From Pithys albifrons albifrons (Eukaryota > Chordata > Aves > Passeriformes > Thamnophilidae), in the NCBI RefSeq assembly GCF_047495875.1, contig NC_092471.1:11739001-11803000 (forward strand): a stretch of 64,000 nucleotides of DNA, in the 5' to 3' direction. Positions 39,001-50,080 of this stretch are shown here, piece by piece. Both the position numbers and the translations under genes were made by a program. The stretch's first letter is position 1, and every line of letters starts with the position of its first letter. The notes below the pieces were generated by a model. The model ran no database searches and was not told where the DNA came from. It was given only the letters and a program-made list of their open reading frames with translations.

Positions 39001-39214
39001 ACAAGAATCTTGAATCTGTCTCAGAAAACTTCAGATTAGGAGGTGGCAGCCAGAGAACAGCATCAGCAGGATCATTATCAAATTATATGATCCTCATCAA
39101 TACATCGGCACTGCAAATGAATTTGCATACCAGAGAAATCTGGGGCCAAACATAGCAGAAAGTGCTCTGTCTTCCTGAGATGCAACATGGCTCAAACCCA
39201 TCTCTCTATCAAAC
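36079..39214. other. unique noncoding DNA, no gene recognised
   Basis: No gene or repeat is recognised. A plus-strand segment at about 36445-36512 lies between a TTCAG acceptor and a GTAAGTCAGG donor but is open in two frames and uninformative. The stretch at 36230-36420 has a few CpGs (CTCCGTAAG, GCCCGAAAG) in AT-rich DNA and may be mildly constrained. Confidence 0.55.
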
Positions 39215-39600
39215 ATCTATTGGTCAATCTTTAATATGAGCAACTGGTGGAAAGTTTGGGGTAAAAATGTCGCAAAGATGAATTTAAATCAGAACAAATA
39301 TTTATTCCAAGATTGCTCTGCAGTACCTTCCATCTACTCCCTGGCTCTCTGCAATAAATCACGGGCTCCCCGTTTACTGCACCACATCAGATCTCAACAG
39401 CGGAGATCAGAATACACAGCTGTGTTTATGCGAAAGAGAAACTAATAAAGGAAAAATTATGAGTGGAAATTGAATCTGCTAGACGAATGCTCAGCAATAG
39501 ATTAACATATGCTGCATTTGCAAAAAAAAATACTTTAACTCCGGCTTATATTAAATATTGAGATTGCTGAGTTTTCCTCAAAGTTCTGCATGTCTTGATA
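39215..39600. promoter_or_regulatory. candidate conserved noncoding block, CpG-retaining
   Basis: This is one of the clearest composition anomalies of the window. CpGs recur at ATGTCGCAAAG, ATCACGGGC, CCCCGTTTAC, ACAGCGGAG, TATGCGAAAG, TAGACGAATG and ACTCCGGC within 390 AT-rich bases, where CpG is otherwise rare. The left end holds CTATTGGTCAATC, with an inverted CCAAT box. A small hairpin (GATCTC and GAGATC around AACAGCG) sits near 39390. A 69-codon plus-strand frame at 39236-39445 has no clear splice signals. Retention of CpGs suggests selection or an unmethylated state; a distal enhancer is the simplest reading, a noncoding RNA is possible. Confidence 0.35.
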
Positions 39601-40139
39601 TATTGTAAGCAAGCATATTTCATTAGCTGCATATATCCATATCTCTCTAATAACTTTCAAACTCCTGGACTCCTGTCATTTGGACTTAGATTTGAAGAGA
39701 CACTTGAGACCTATAAAAGAAGGAAAAAACCACCAAAAACCAATACTAAAAGCAATGTGCTTTCACTGCTTTTGTCAGTGGAAACTTCCCTTTGAGCTGT
39801 ATAATTGAAAAGCAATACAGTAGCACAAAATATTACATGAGATGAGGAACATTTCAGTGACAGCCTCACAGCCCACAAACCAAAATATAATGCATTGTTT
39901 ATCATAGATAATTGCAGGCTTTCTAACCCATTTTAATCCTTTTGTTACCATTTAAACAAACTCTCTCCCCCAGTTTTAGAGACAGGAAATAAGAAAAAAC
40001 ATTTTCACTCTCTTCTGAAGAATATTCATTATCCAGGGTAACAGAGAGAATAAACTGGATATTCTGCAGAATATACTTCTCTGGTTGTGGTAGCTACCCT
40101 CTGCAAGATAAGATACAAGCCAGTCAACCATCACAACAC
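39601..40139. other. unique noncoding DNA, no gene recognised
   Basis: AT-rich unique sequence; nothing recognised. Confidence 0.6.
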
Positions 40140-40460
40140 ATTTTCTTTATTTTAATTTTTAGGAAGCTGTAACTAAGCTGTAAGCTTCTCTGTTTGTATT
40201 CCTTTGCTTTGGATTCTTTTTCTGCCTTATTTAGCATTTTCTAAATTAAAAAGAAAATCCCACCAAAGTCAAACCTTTTTAATGCAGATGAGGCTGCCAA
40301 GAGGTAATTCTGTTGTTGATTTATCCCCTGGAACAGGAACTCATTAAAAAGGGCATATCTCAATTTTTAATCACTTTTACAGTCTGAGAGGGAGCATTTT
40401 CTGGCGAGATATTTTTCCTCCTGTCTGGACTGCTCTGAAGAGCAGTCATAGTCTATATAA
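40140..40460. promoter_or_regulatory. candidate conserved noncoding block ending in a 20-bp palindrome
   Basis: A non-repetitive, motif-rich AT-rich block (TTTTTAATGCAGATGAGG, GAGGTAATTCTG, CTCAATTTTTAATC) with no reading frame of note. Near its right end, GACTGCTCT (40428-40436) and AGAGCAGTC (40439-40447) form a perfect 9-bp inverted repeat around GA. A near-symmetric site this long could bind a dimeric factor or form a tight hairpin. Support for a regulatory role is compositional only. Confidence 0.25.
40428..40447. repeat. 20-bp near-perfect palindrome
   Basis: Arms GACTGCTCT and AGAGCAGTC are exact reverse complements with the two-base centre GA. It lies at the right end of the motif-rich block at 40140-40460. 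Confidence 0.8.
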
Positions 40461-41239
40461 CATCTGAACTGCTGAAAAATCCATGAGAAGGTCAAAAAAG
40501 CAATTCTGATACCAATCCCAGAGCCTAACTCAGCCATAGGCATTCAAGGGAGAAGAAACCAAAACAATTTAGTGGCCAATAACCAGAGAGAACTTTAGCT
40601 GTACCCCTGGATTACCAATTTCATGGACATAAATGTTGATAACTATTCTTATTTTCCTTTCACATCTACCCATAGCCTGAATATTTGCAATAATGACTGA
40701 TACTACTCATGCCATGAGAGTCAATGGAACTGTTAATGTTCACCCACTACTGCGGAATTAAAGCCGAGTGTCCACCACTATTTGATATCAGCTTCTGTCT
40801 CAGGGTGACCCACCCTGAACTTCACACACGTATGTAACAAAAACTCAGCGTCTCTCCAAAGAGATACCACTGTGCTGGGTTACTCACATTGTGCAGAGAC
40901 AAGGGCTACCCAACACAGAAAACCCTGTGCAAAGTCAGCTCAGTCTGCTGACACCACTCAGTTGTTGTTCTTACCAGCACCTGCTATAACAAGATTTGCA
41001 ATGCATTTTTCAGAAGAACACTTGGTTAAATTAGTATCTGCAAACTACAGTGCGACACATGCATAATGCAGTGTGGCAGCTCTGGAGATTTACTGAGGCT
41101 GTACAGAGCAGCTTCCACAGTGATAAATGAAAAATACAGGTTTTCAAAATACAAACTTCATGCCTCAAGACACCTGTTATTTACTCACAGAATTAATGGA
41201 AACCTACTAGAAATAAGAATAGGCATTCTCATTAGGTTG
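40461..41239. other. unique noncoding DNA, no gene recognised
   Basis: Nothing recognised; short open frames only. Confidence 0.6.
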
Positions 41240-41273
41240 TTTTTAATTTACTACTCTTTTTAATTTACTACTC
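41240..41273. repeat. exact two-copy 17-bp tandem duplication
   Basis: TTTTTAATTTACTACTC occurs at 41240-41256 and again, identical, at 41257-41273. With no divergence between the copies, the duplication is either recent or prone to length change; copy number may vary between individuals. Confidence 0.9.
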
Positions 41274-44200
41274 TCTTTTGCACCGTCAGCACAACCGACC
41301 ACTCTGGCTGTGCCAAGACTGTTACTGTCCCAAATTCAGTCAGTGGGACAAAGCCAAGCATTAAAGCAAAACCTGGATCCAACCTCAACTTACTCAAGGT
41401 GTAGGGATGTTTGAAGGACAGCTCAGAAGCTGAAAAAGGACATTAAGCATCTCAGTCACTGATGTGACACACTAAGTAGGACAGTGCAAGAGTGTAAAAG
41501 ACTAAATTATAAAGTAGTCTTGGTCTCCAAAGAAATTGCAGAAGTAGGAGGATAAAACTCAAACACTTGTGCTTCAAAGACATGAAACTCCTGCTGCTGA
41601 AATGAAGAAGGGACAGTCCTGCAGTTCTTAGCAATACCTGATCCAGCAAACTTGTGAAAAGACAGAAAAGCACAGAAAACACCACTGTGGAAACAAAACA
41701 GGATTTGAAGTCAGGGATTTATAGAATTCAATATTAATCAAGTTAAGGTAGAGTTTGTTGCTAGAGACTATTGCTTTCAAGTTGCTTCTTTTGGTGTTTT
41801 TATTAATTTCTGTGTTTTTAAACATTTTCTGTACACAAAAAAAAAAAGAAAAATAATTAGATTGATTTTAGATTTCTGGATTATACTTTTGCTTCCACTG
41901 AGCTGCATACAGGCTAAACTTCTGAGTGCTCCAAACTGAAGCTGTCTGTTCAAAATGCCAACTATGCTTTTTGGCAACCAAGACCAATAATAATGCACAA
42001 ACAAGAATTCTACATTTATAGCTAAAGGACATTATGTGCTTCCAACTTGCATCCTCCTGCCCGAGAGCCCCAGGGAACAGCCCTGCCACTGGTAGCAGCA
42101 CAACACAGAACAGCCCTGTCCATAGCCCTTTCTGTAAGGCTCCCACTCCTCATCAGAAACAGGTGGATATTGTTCTCTCACACCGTCTTATCCAGTTGAC
42201 AATTCCTGAAAGAGGAGCTTTTGAATTATCAGCCACTCATTTGCATGGCTGGAATACCAAGAAGCCAAGACCAGGGTCACGAAAACCATTCCAACATCTT
42301 CCTCATGATAAACTGCTTGCAAACTTTTCTACTAGTTATAGCAGTAGAATTTGGAAGTCATGAGTGAGCAGAGCAATTCCCACTGCAGCTGGGTAAACCC
42401 TCCCTTCCCAATCTGTTACAGCTGTAACGATATATGTGGAGAAATAATGTTGATCAAGGTGGAAAAATATTTAGAACAGAATGTCAGGTTCAGCCACAAA
42501 TAGATTTGCTTGTGGAAGCAGATGCTACATCCATTAGAATCTTCTAATAAACTGTTATGAAGATTGACACCCGGGAAGTAATTAAGTATTAAGTATTTTT
42601 AGGTAATTACTGCAGCAATAACATAAGACGTGCTCATTTTCAGAATGAGGAATTATCTGTAGCTCCCATTGCTGTGCTCTTTCTAATGATTTGTAATAGT
42701 TTGACACCAATGACTATTTTTTCTTACTCCAGCCTTCCACTTTCCAAACAAACTAATAGGAGTAAAAGAAACTGTTTACAGTCCAGGGTAAATCCCACCA
42801 GTGTAACTTCAGCAGGTTATATGGGACTTCTCAGGGAAAGGAGTGCACAGAAGGTACAATGCCAATGCATTGATGAACAGCAAGAGATCCACATGAAAAG
42901 CAATTACCTTGAAGTTAAGATCCCGTATAGAAGGACAGGAAAAACAGTAGCACAACAAAAGCAGCCATCTGAACTGTGTGGCCCCTAATGAGAGGATCTT
43001 CCTAATCTGGCCTTCTGAAAACATCTCTGTAGTGCCCCCACCACCCAGGCCCTCCTAGACAGCTTTTTTCCACAGGATGGTCAGTTCGTTGGTGTTGATC
43101 CATCAGGATTTATAGCCACTCTCTAGTTCTGCCCTCTTAGCAGGAAAGCTCAGACTTCTTCTCTGTAAAGATAGGAATATTTGCACTTGGGATGGATAGA
43201 TATAGTTAGATTAATTCCTTCTTTGTCTTCATTTGCTTCCACTACAGCAAAGACAGAAATATCTGGCCCATACACAGCCTCTGCCCAACCCCATTAACAT
43301 TTGGTTAAAAGAGCCACCAAAGGAGAGATTAACAGCTCCTCATTTATTTTAAAGTGTTTCCTGGTTTGTTTTTGAAATGCACCATCTGTGTTTCCACCAC
43401 TATGCATTAATGAAACACTGTTATTGGTTCTTTTAATGCACAAAAGTGATTTTAAATGCACCCATAGCCAGGAATCTGAACGCAGAAATTGTAGCTGTGA
43501 CTGTACATTCACGGGAAGCTGGAGCAGCATGAGGTGACTGCATATTCAACTGACACCCTTCCACCTGGAAAACCTCATCCCCACAGCTGCCAGGAGCTTT
43601 CCGAAGAAGGCTGTGCAAAAGCCACCAGCAACATCCAGCCTCTTTTACAATTAAGATGTAATGAGGCCAAGAAGATTTTAGTATCCATAGATTTCAAGTA
43701 ATGGTTGGATTCAGACAGCTGGAATCAAGACACACTCACAGATGGTTCTTATCTTGTTGTGGTTTAACCAGTAGACTTTGGGATAAATGCTTCCGTGGGA
43801 TTCCAAGGCTCTAATAAAGTTGCATTTCTCCTCAGATCTATTATTATTTGCATTGCTAAAGGACATACCTTGGCAACTGCAAGACAAGACAAAAAGGTTT
43901 ACAAAGTGGATCAAAGTGTAGGATTAGGACACAAGTTGACTATTCAGATAAATATAAAAAACTTGCAACTGAACTGTGCTTTGAAGAGGAATTTTCAATT
44001 TTATTAAATCTGTTTGGTGCTCTCTGACAGTGTGTACTCTAGACAGAAACCCAAGATTTTTATCCTGCTTAAGCAAGCAGTAAGGGTAGTTAAATTCCAG
44101 ACAAATTCTATCAGACCAAAGTCTTGCAAGCACATTTCCACAGCAGATAACTCAGATTACACTAACAAAGCGATGGATTAACTTCTTTTCCCTCAAATGA

Positions 44201-44689
44201 TAATGCTGTTAAAAATACAAAGCCAAGTGACACTGCCTTGGCTAGAAAAAGCCCATCAGTGTTGTGCAAAGATCACTTTTATTAAATAGCAATATCTCCA
44301 TCTGTTCAGAATTTACCTTCTGCAGGAGACAGAGAAGGAAGGAAAGGAGGAGGAAGAAGAGAGAGTGGGACGGAGGCTTTCACATCTGCCTTTAAAGACA
44401 TTGCTCTGTTTGGTATTACTGACATATTTTTGTTTCCAAATATATGAAATTCTGAGCCTGTTGTCAGTCTGCCCTTCCCTGAGAAAGAGTTCCACAAATT
44501 TCAACATATTTTACCCATAAGATGAAGTTGTACCAGTTATTATGGGAGAAAGATAAGTCATAATGTTTCATGTCCAGACCAAAAATCAAGTAAACGCCAA
44601 AAATGTAAAAGTAAACTCTGAAAACACAAAGTTTTATTCCACATTAGACATGAAACAAACCTACAAAAAACAGGGAAAAGAAAAGCTTG
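41274..44689. other. unique noncoding DNA, no gene recognised
   Basis: No gene or repeat is recognised. On the minus strand at 42809-43024 a 71-codon open frame contains a hydrophobic run that looks like a signal sequence, but the composition is simply T-rich and no homologue is recognised. A GC-richer patch near 42040-42160 has open frames on both strands. Confidence 0.6.
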
Positions 44690-45125
44690 AATTATGCCTG
44701 AAGAGGCTTTGGCCATATGTGGCGCCGTATTCAGAAATTTCTTATTAGACTGCTATGGCACTGTTCCATTTGTTAAATTATTTTATGTTAGTGAGAATGA
44801 TTAGGTTTCTTGTGCAGTTATTGGGACCCGAAAGGCACCTTTATTTACCTCATTTATCATATACGGCAGCATTCAGCTGAAGTGTAGAGGTAAACAATTT
44901 TAAATAGCAATATTCTTGCTAGAACGCAGTCATCTTGACCACAGGAGCTTTGGAAAAATGCAGATTTAAACTGTTCACATTACTGTTTTATCTGCATTTC
45001 AGTTTGAATTACTAACTTATCACCAAGCTCAGCAATAAAGAAACATGGAGGGAAGATATTAAATATTTATGCCTACAGTACCTTACAAGTTTTCATCGAA
45101 ATATTAATTGTAAAACAAAAGCACA
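44690..45125. promoter_or_regulatory. candidate conserved noncoding block
   Basis: AT-rich DNA that keeps several CpGs (GTGGCGCCGTATTC, GACCCGAAAGG, ATACGGCAGC, GAACGCAGTC, TCATCGAAATATTAATTG) and carries many homeodomain-like words on both sides of them. No reading frame of interest covers the block. The combination is similar to the blocks at 39.2-39.6 and 60.3-60.9 kb. Enhancer function is inferred, not shown. Confidence 0.3.
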
Positions 45126-47485
45126 ACTGTTCCAGCTACCAGGAGTGCGAAAGGCAACACTTAAAACCAACCAACAGTGCCACAGCCAATTTTGTTTAGG
45201 CTGCTAAAAGAATTGTTAGCTCAATTTAAATTTGTGGAAGAAAATTTATATTCCAAATATTTGTCAGTTACTCTGAAATCAGCATCTGCTAGAACTGTTA
45301 AATTGTTTGCATGTAACAGGATAAACATAAACCAGGGACAGGTCTCCCTACCCTGACTCCCCAGTGTCACGCTGGATTACTGTCACAGGATTCCCTGCAG
45401 CTTTGCACACACACACAGAAGTACTGACGTGTTAGACCAAGACACCACAGTCTGGCCTGGGAATGATGTTTTTAGCAAAGCAGGTACCACTTCATACCAG
45501 CCACAGCAGGGACTGCAGCCCTTCATCATGCCGTTTTCTTCAAGGTGGTCCGTTCAATCTGAGAATGTCTTTTACAGTAAGCCGCAATTATTTTTTACAA
45601 GAAATAAAAGCTTAGTGCAATCTGAAAGAAATAAAAGCTGGTCTTTGCTGAAAGAGCTTATTATAAAAGGCAGCCTGTGTGGGTGAGGGAGGCAGAAAGG
45701 GAAAGATGCCAGCTAAAATGGGCTGGAGAGAAAAATCAAAGAGTAGTTGGGATAAATGAAGAGCAACCTCTACTTCACAGAGATTAAATTATTAATTATC
45801 CAGAAGAAAGCCCTGTGTTTACCTCACACACGTTCAGTGCCTTAACAACGGCCACCACCGGTGCTGCATTATAACAGCACAGCACACACTTAGCTGGAGC
45901 TCAGGCTTACTGCATTTCAGAGGATTTTAAACACTGCTGCTCCTCAAAGGCAATGATATGGGGTCAAGAACATAATATCCATTGCAAAGAAATCTAATTC
46001 CAGGGCTGGGAAAGTCTCTTCCAGCCCCAAAATGGATTTAGGTATTGAAATGAATCCTGTATTACAGCTAAGCTTTGGTCAAAGTAGAAATTCTGGCAGA
46101 TTTATTATTACCTTATCAAGTGACTTCATAGTTTAAAAAAAACCATATATTCTTCTAAAATCCATTTATCTAGACAGAATTTAGTAGTTGCATGAAGTAT
46201 GCTCATTTAATTGAAATTTGCTCCTAGCATGTTGCTCTAGGGCTCTCTCCATCTGCAGCACCCCACTAACACGAGCGTTCTTTTATTCCTGCCGTCTATT
46301 TTCCACATTCAGAGCCCCACTTAAAATCATGTTCAGGCATTTTCCTTTATGCCTTTACATTCTCAGAAAATTGCTTTTTAACTTGGGTCAGTTTCAATTT
46401 TAACTTTATTTTTTAGGAAATGTTTTTAATCTGCAGCAGCTCAGCATTTATATACCTCATTTTACAATGCTGCTCTTGAAGAAATGAAGGAAGTGGCCGA
46501 GGTCTCATCACCCCAAAGCAGCCTGCTATGTTCATTGAATATGCTGTGATGCTCTGAGGGTGACAGGAAAAATAGGCTGTAATTTCAGCTGAGGCCCTTC
46601 TCCATCTCCAGCACAAGGTAAAAACACTGCTTGGTAATGCTGGATGTCAGGACGTGCTCTCCAGCGTGTGCGTGTCCCTAAGCCCACTGGACCAGTAACT
46701 ATCTGAAAGCATTTTACTTCTACAAACTTGCTGATTAGTTAAGAAATCTAAAAGCCCTTCCAAGAGCTAAGGACAGCCCTGGACAAAGGTAAGCAGAAAT
46801 CATCACTCAGCTAAAAGCTTTCAGTTGCATTAGTACACATCTGAAATAACTTGTTCAATTCAGGTCACCTCAAAAGGAGCTGACAAGATGCCATGGGAGT
46901 CTCAGGTGAGCAGGCAGTCCACGAGGCAGCTTTGCATGATAGTTCACCTCAGATGAGGTGACAGCAGGGCTCTGGGGCACTCACAGACAGCATAGGAAAA
47001 AGAGAATGGTCTGGCAGAAGGGAAACCAGAAAGCAAAACTGGAGGAGATCTGGACTGAAGTTTCAGGTCACTGTAAGTTCTGCTCATGCCAGCCCATTAT
47101 CTTACTCAAGGATTGCTGTAAGATACATTAGTATTTACAGTACTTTTCTTGGAAGGTGTACAATGGGATCATTATAGAAAGAGTAATGCTTGATTTGAAG
47201 TAGTTACCTGCTGTTCCCACTGCCCTTAGCACAACACACCAGAGAGACTTCATCCACCTTTTAGCACAATATACCTAATATGGCTTAGTCTGCGCCAGAG
47301 ACAGAGGAGAAAGGAGTCCAGAAGTGGAAACAGGAGAGCAGCTGCAGTTCCCTAAAACATACCTTGAATAAGCAATCCCTCTCTGGATCCAACAGACAGT
47401 GCTCCTCTTAGATTTGTATTCATATCAGGTTTTCATTGCAAAGAAATAATGCAGAATAAGCAGGAATACTGACACAGAATAAGCA
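45126..47485. other. unique noncoding DNA with a cluster of splice-like sites
   Basis: No gene is recognised. Two exon-like segments lie close together on the plus strand: 46739-46788 (acceptor GCTGATTAG, donor GTAAGCAG, one frame open) and 46864-46905 (acceptor TTCAATTCAG, donor GTGAGCAGG, 14 codons, phase 0). The gap of about 75 bases would be a very short intron. CpGs near 45840-45860 and 46270-46300 hint at constrained patches. The evidence does not justify calling exons. Confidence 0.5.
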
Positions 47486-48238
47486 GCCAAGTGCAAGGAC
47501 ATGCATATGGGTCAGGACAATCCCAAGCACAAACACAGGCTGGATGGAGATGGATTAAGTGCAGCCTTGCCAAGAAGAACTCAGGGGTGGTGGTTGACAA
47601 GAAGCTCAACAAAACCCAGCAATGTGCACTTGCAGCTGACAAAGCCAACTGTATCCTGGGCTGCATCTTGAGCGGGGTGACCAGCAGGTTGAGGAAGGTC
47701 ATTCTCCCCCCCCTACTCTGCTCTCATGAGACCCCACCTGGATTGCTGCATCCAGCTCTGGGACCTCCAACATAAGAAGCATGTGGGCCTGTTGAAGCAA
47801 CTCCAGAAAAAGTGATGAAGATGCTCAGAGGGCTGGAGCACCTCTGCTAGAGAGACAGGCTGAGACAACTGGGGTTGTTCAGACTGGAGAAGAGAAAGCT
47901 CTAGGGAGGCCTTAGAGCAATTTCTAGTACCTAAAGGGGCTCCAAGAGAGCTGGGGAGGGAGTTTCGACAAAGGCATGTAGTAACAGGACAAGACGGAAT
48001 GGCTTTAGACTTACAAAGGGCAGGTTTAGATTAGATCTTAGGCAGAAGTTCTTCACTGTAAGGATGGTAAGGCACTGGCACAGGGTAGCTGTGGCTGCCC
48101 CATCTCTGGAAGTGTTCAGGGTCACGTTGGATGGGGCTTTGAGCAAACTGGTCTAGTGGAAGGTGTCCCTGCCCACAACAGGGGGATTGGAACTGGATGA
48201 TCTTGAAAGTCCCTTTCAACCCCAACTATTCTATGACA
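47486..48238 (+). repeat. CR1 LINE 3' end, plus strand, about 0.75 kb
   Basis: From GCCAAGTGCAAGGACATGC onward this follows the CR1 consensus nearly without break: the CACAAACACAGGCTGG segment, the AACTCAGGGGTGGTGGTTGA segment, CCCCACCTGGATTGCTGC, GGGTTGTTCAGACTGG, then the 3' untranslated part with GGTTTAGATTAGAT and TCTAGTGGAAGGTGTCCCTG, ending CCAACTATTCTATGAC. The 5' end is truncated, as usual for this family. Substitutions and small indels break ORF2; an 89-94-codon open frame on each strand at 47433-47775 is a by-product of it. It is inserted opposite in orientation to the copy at 28.4 kb. Confidence 0.95.
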
Positions 48239-48954
48239 CTAAGAAAATAATGTTGCAAATAAATGAAGACTTCAAACATAAACCTAATCTTTGACTAGAA
48301 ACATTAGAAAAGAAGCTCCTAACTGATCCATGGATGTAGGCTACACACTGAGTTTCTAAAAGTTAGCTAAGAAGCATTTCAACTATGTGTTTTACTAAGT
48401 TTGGTTCCTATAATATATTCTTAATGTAAAGGAGTTGATGCTTCATATTTCTTTTTGTCCACTTCCAATCACAGTGCCAAGTGCACTTATCTGAAGGACA
48501 TTATTTTAATGAAGTCATTTGTGCCCTTAAAAATTAATATGTCAAAGCAGTTAAAGTCTAGTGACTGTAACCAAACCAAATAATGTATAATGGAGAAACT
48601 GAATGAAAAAAAATACAGCCTGAAGTCAAGGTTAAGTAGTTAACTTTAGGAAAAAAGTAAGAGGGAAAAGAAAAGTCAACACCAATAACATATCCCCTTG
48701 ACCCATATAAAGGATATCATTACATTGTCATCACCCCACTACATATAGTTGTGAATTGAGATTATTAACTATCACTGTACTGTACGCTGAAGGCATCAGG
48801 AGATTTATCTTCATTTCAGGAGATAAAAATGATGTTCTCATGGTCTAGAGACACTTGACCTAAGAGAAGCCCCTTTAGCAGCACAGTATCAGAGCTTCTT
48901 AGAGAGCCATGGCCAGAACGCTCCTTTTTATTGGAAAGAGTTTCATGCACATTG
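48239..48954. other. unique noncoding DNA, no gene recognised
   Basis: AT-rich sequence downstream of the CR1 end. Nothing recognised, and no open frame of 60 codons or more was seen between here and about 51.5 kb. Confidence 0.6.
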
Positions 48955-49160
48955 CAAAAATATGATGAAGGATTCACTCTTCCCATTCTTTAAGCTAAGT
49001 CATACAGAAACTGCTCTTTAATTCCATCAGGGCATGAAAATATTTTATTTATTCTTTGCATAAAGCCATAATAGACTGTTATTGCAGCAGCTCCTTAAAT
49101 CAGAACAGCTCCAAGTCAGGGCTTCCTGTCCTTAATTAATTCAGCCTTTCCCACATTCAG
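48955..49160. promoter_or_regulatory. candidate conserved noncoding block
   Basis: Non-repetitive AT-rich sequence with an octamer-like and homeodomain-rich character: TTTATTCTTTGCATAAAGCC (a POU-type TTTGCATA) and CCTTAATTAATTCAGCC. It lies in a 3-kb stretch with no open frame of 60 codons or more on either strand. Inference from motif content only. Confidence 0.2.
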
Positions 49161-49839
49161 GTAAAACTGAACGACGTGCAATGTCCTAAAATGCCAACAG
49201 CACAAGTAGCAAGAATATAAAGTTCACATGTGGATGTGCTGCTACTACACCACTTTCCTTGCCATGAAATTTTCTTCAGTGAATACCATCATTTAAATAA
49301 GTACTAACAGAAGTAGAGTTAGTACCCTGTGAAATGAGAGGGAATGTTCACATCCAGAGACAATGTTCTCTCACACAAGTTTCAGCAGAAGTGCCACCCA
49401 CAAATTCACTGCCCTTTAGGTAGTGGAAGGGGATTCCTAAGGAAGTCTAAACCAATGACGAATCAATCTTTTGTCCAAATTTCCTGATATCCAACACTTC
49501 CCACCCCATACCCAACAAACAGATAATCTTTTTCTGCCTTGCAGAGAGAAGACCATGTCCACTGGAATCCAGGTCTGGGTCAGCAAACTAATACTACATT
49601 TCACTTAAGCTACTGCTCTCACGGGGATTGATTGCTTCGTTATTACCTGCTAATGTTTCCAGACAAGAAAAGCACAGTCACATTTGCAGAGCCCATCACA
49701 GACATTTATGCATGCTGCTTTTTGGCCCATGGAATTTACTGGTTTGATAAACTCCCTTCCCCTTTTAAGGCAGCTTAGCAGTCTCCAAGGTGCACCTCCA
49801 AACTAGATTAATGTACCTCCAGAACATTCATAAGGTAAA
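49161..49839. other. unique noncoding DNA, no gene recognised
   Basis: Nothing recognised. Confidence 0.6.
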
Positions 49840-50080
49840 GAAATGTAATTTAATTTGTGATTGCATAAACCAGTCACGGAAGCCTCCCAAGAAGCCTGAG
49901 TTTTCATTTCTTTCATAGTAGACATTTAATTATATGATAATTACTTACAGCTTGCAGCTCAGCTTCTACTTTTATGAAATATAAATTGCTCTTCACTCAA
50001 AAGTGCAGGATGAGCATTTAAAAGGCTTCATTAAGTAGGTTTTAAGATTTTTCCGATGACTTTCTTTAAGCTGTGGAATG
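49840..50080. promoter_or_regulatory. candidate conserved noncoding block
   Basis: Motif-dense AT-rich block with GTAATTTAATTTGTGATTGC, ACATTTAATTATATGATAAT and CATTAAGTAGG, two retained CpGs (CAGTCACGGAAG, TTTCCGATGAC) and no open frame. A minus-strand donor-like GTAAGTAATT near 49940 has no usable acceptor. Enhancer-like by composition only. Confidence 0.2.

Noticed and set aside
42809..43024. Minus-strand frame with a signal-peptide-like hydrophobic run
   Set aside because: The hydrophobicity follows from T-rich composition. A second frame of the same stretch gives a similar run and stops after 17 codons, and no downstream coding sequence is seen.
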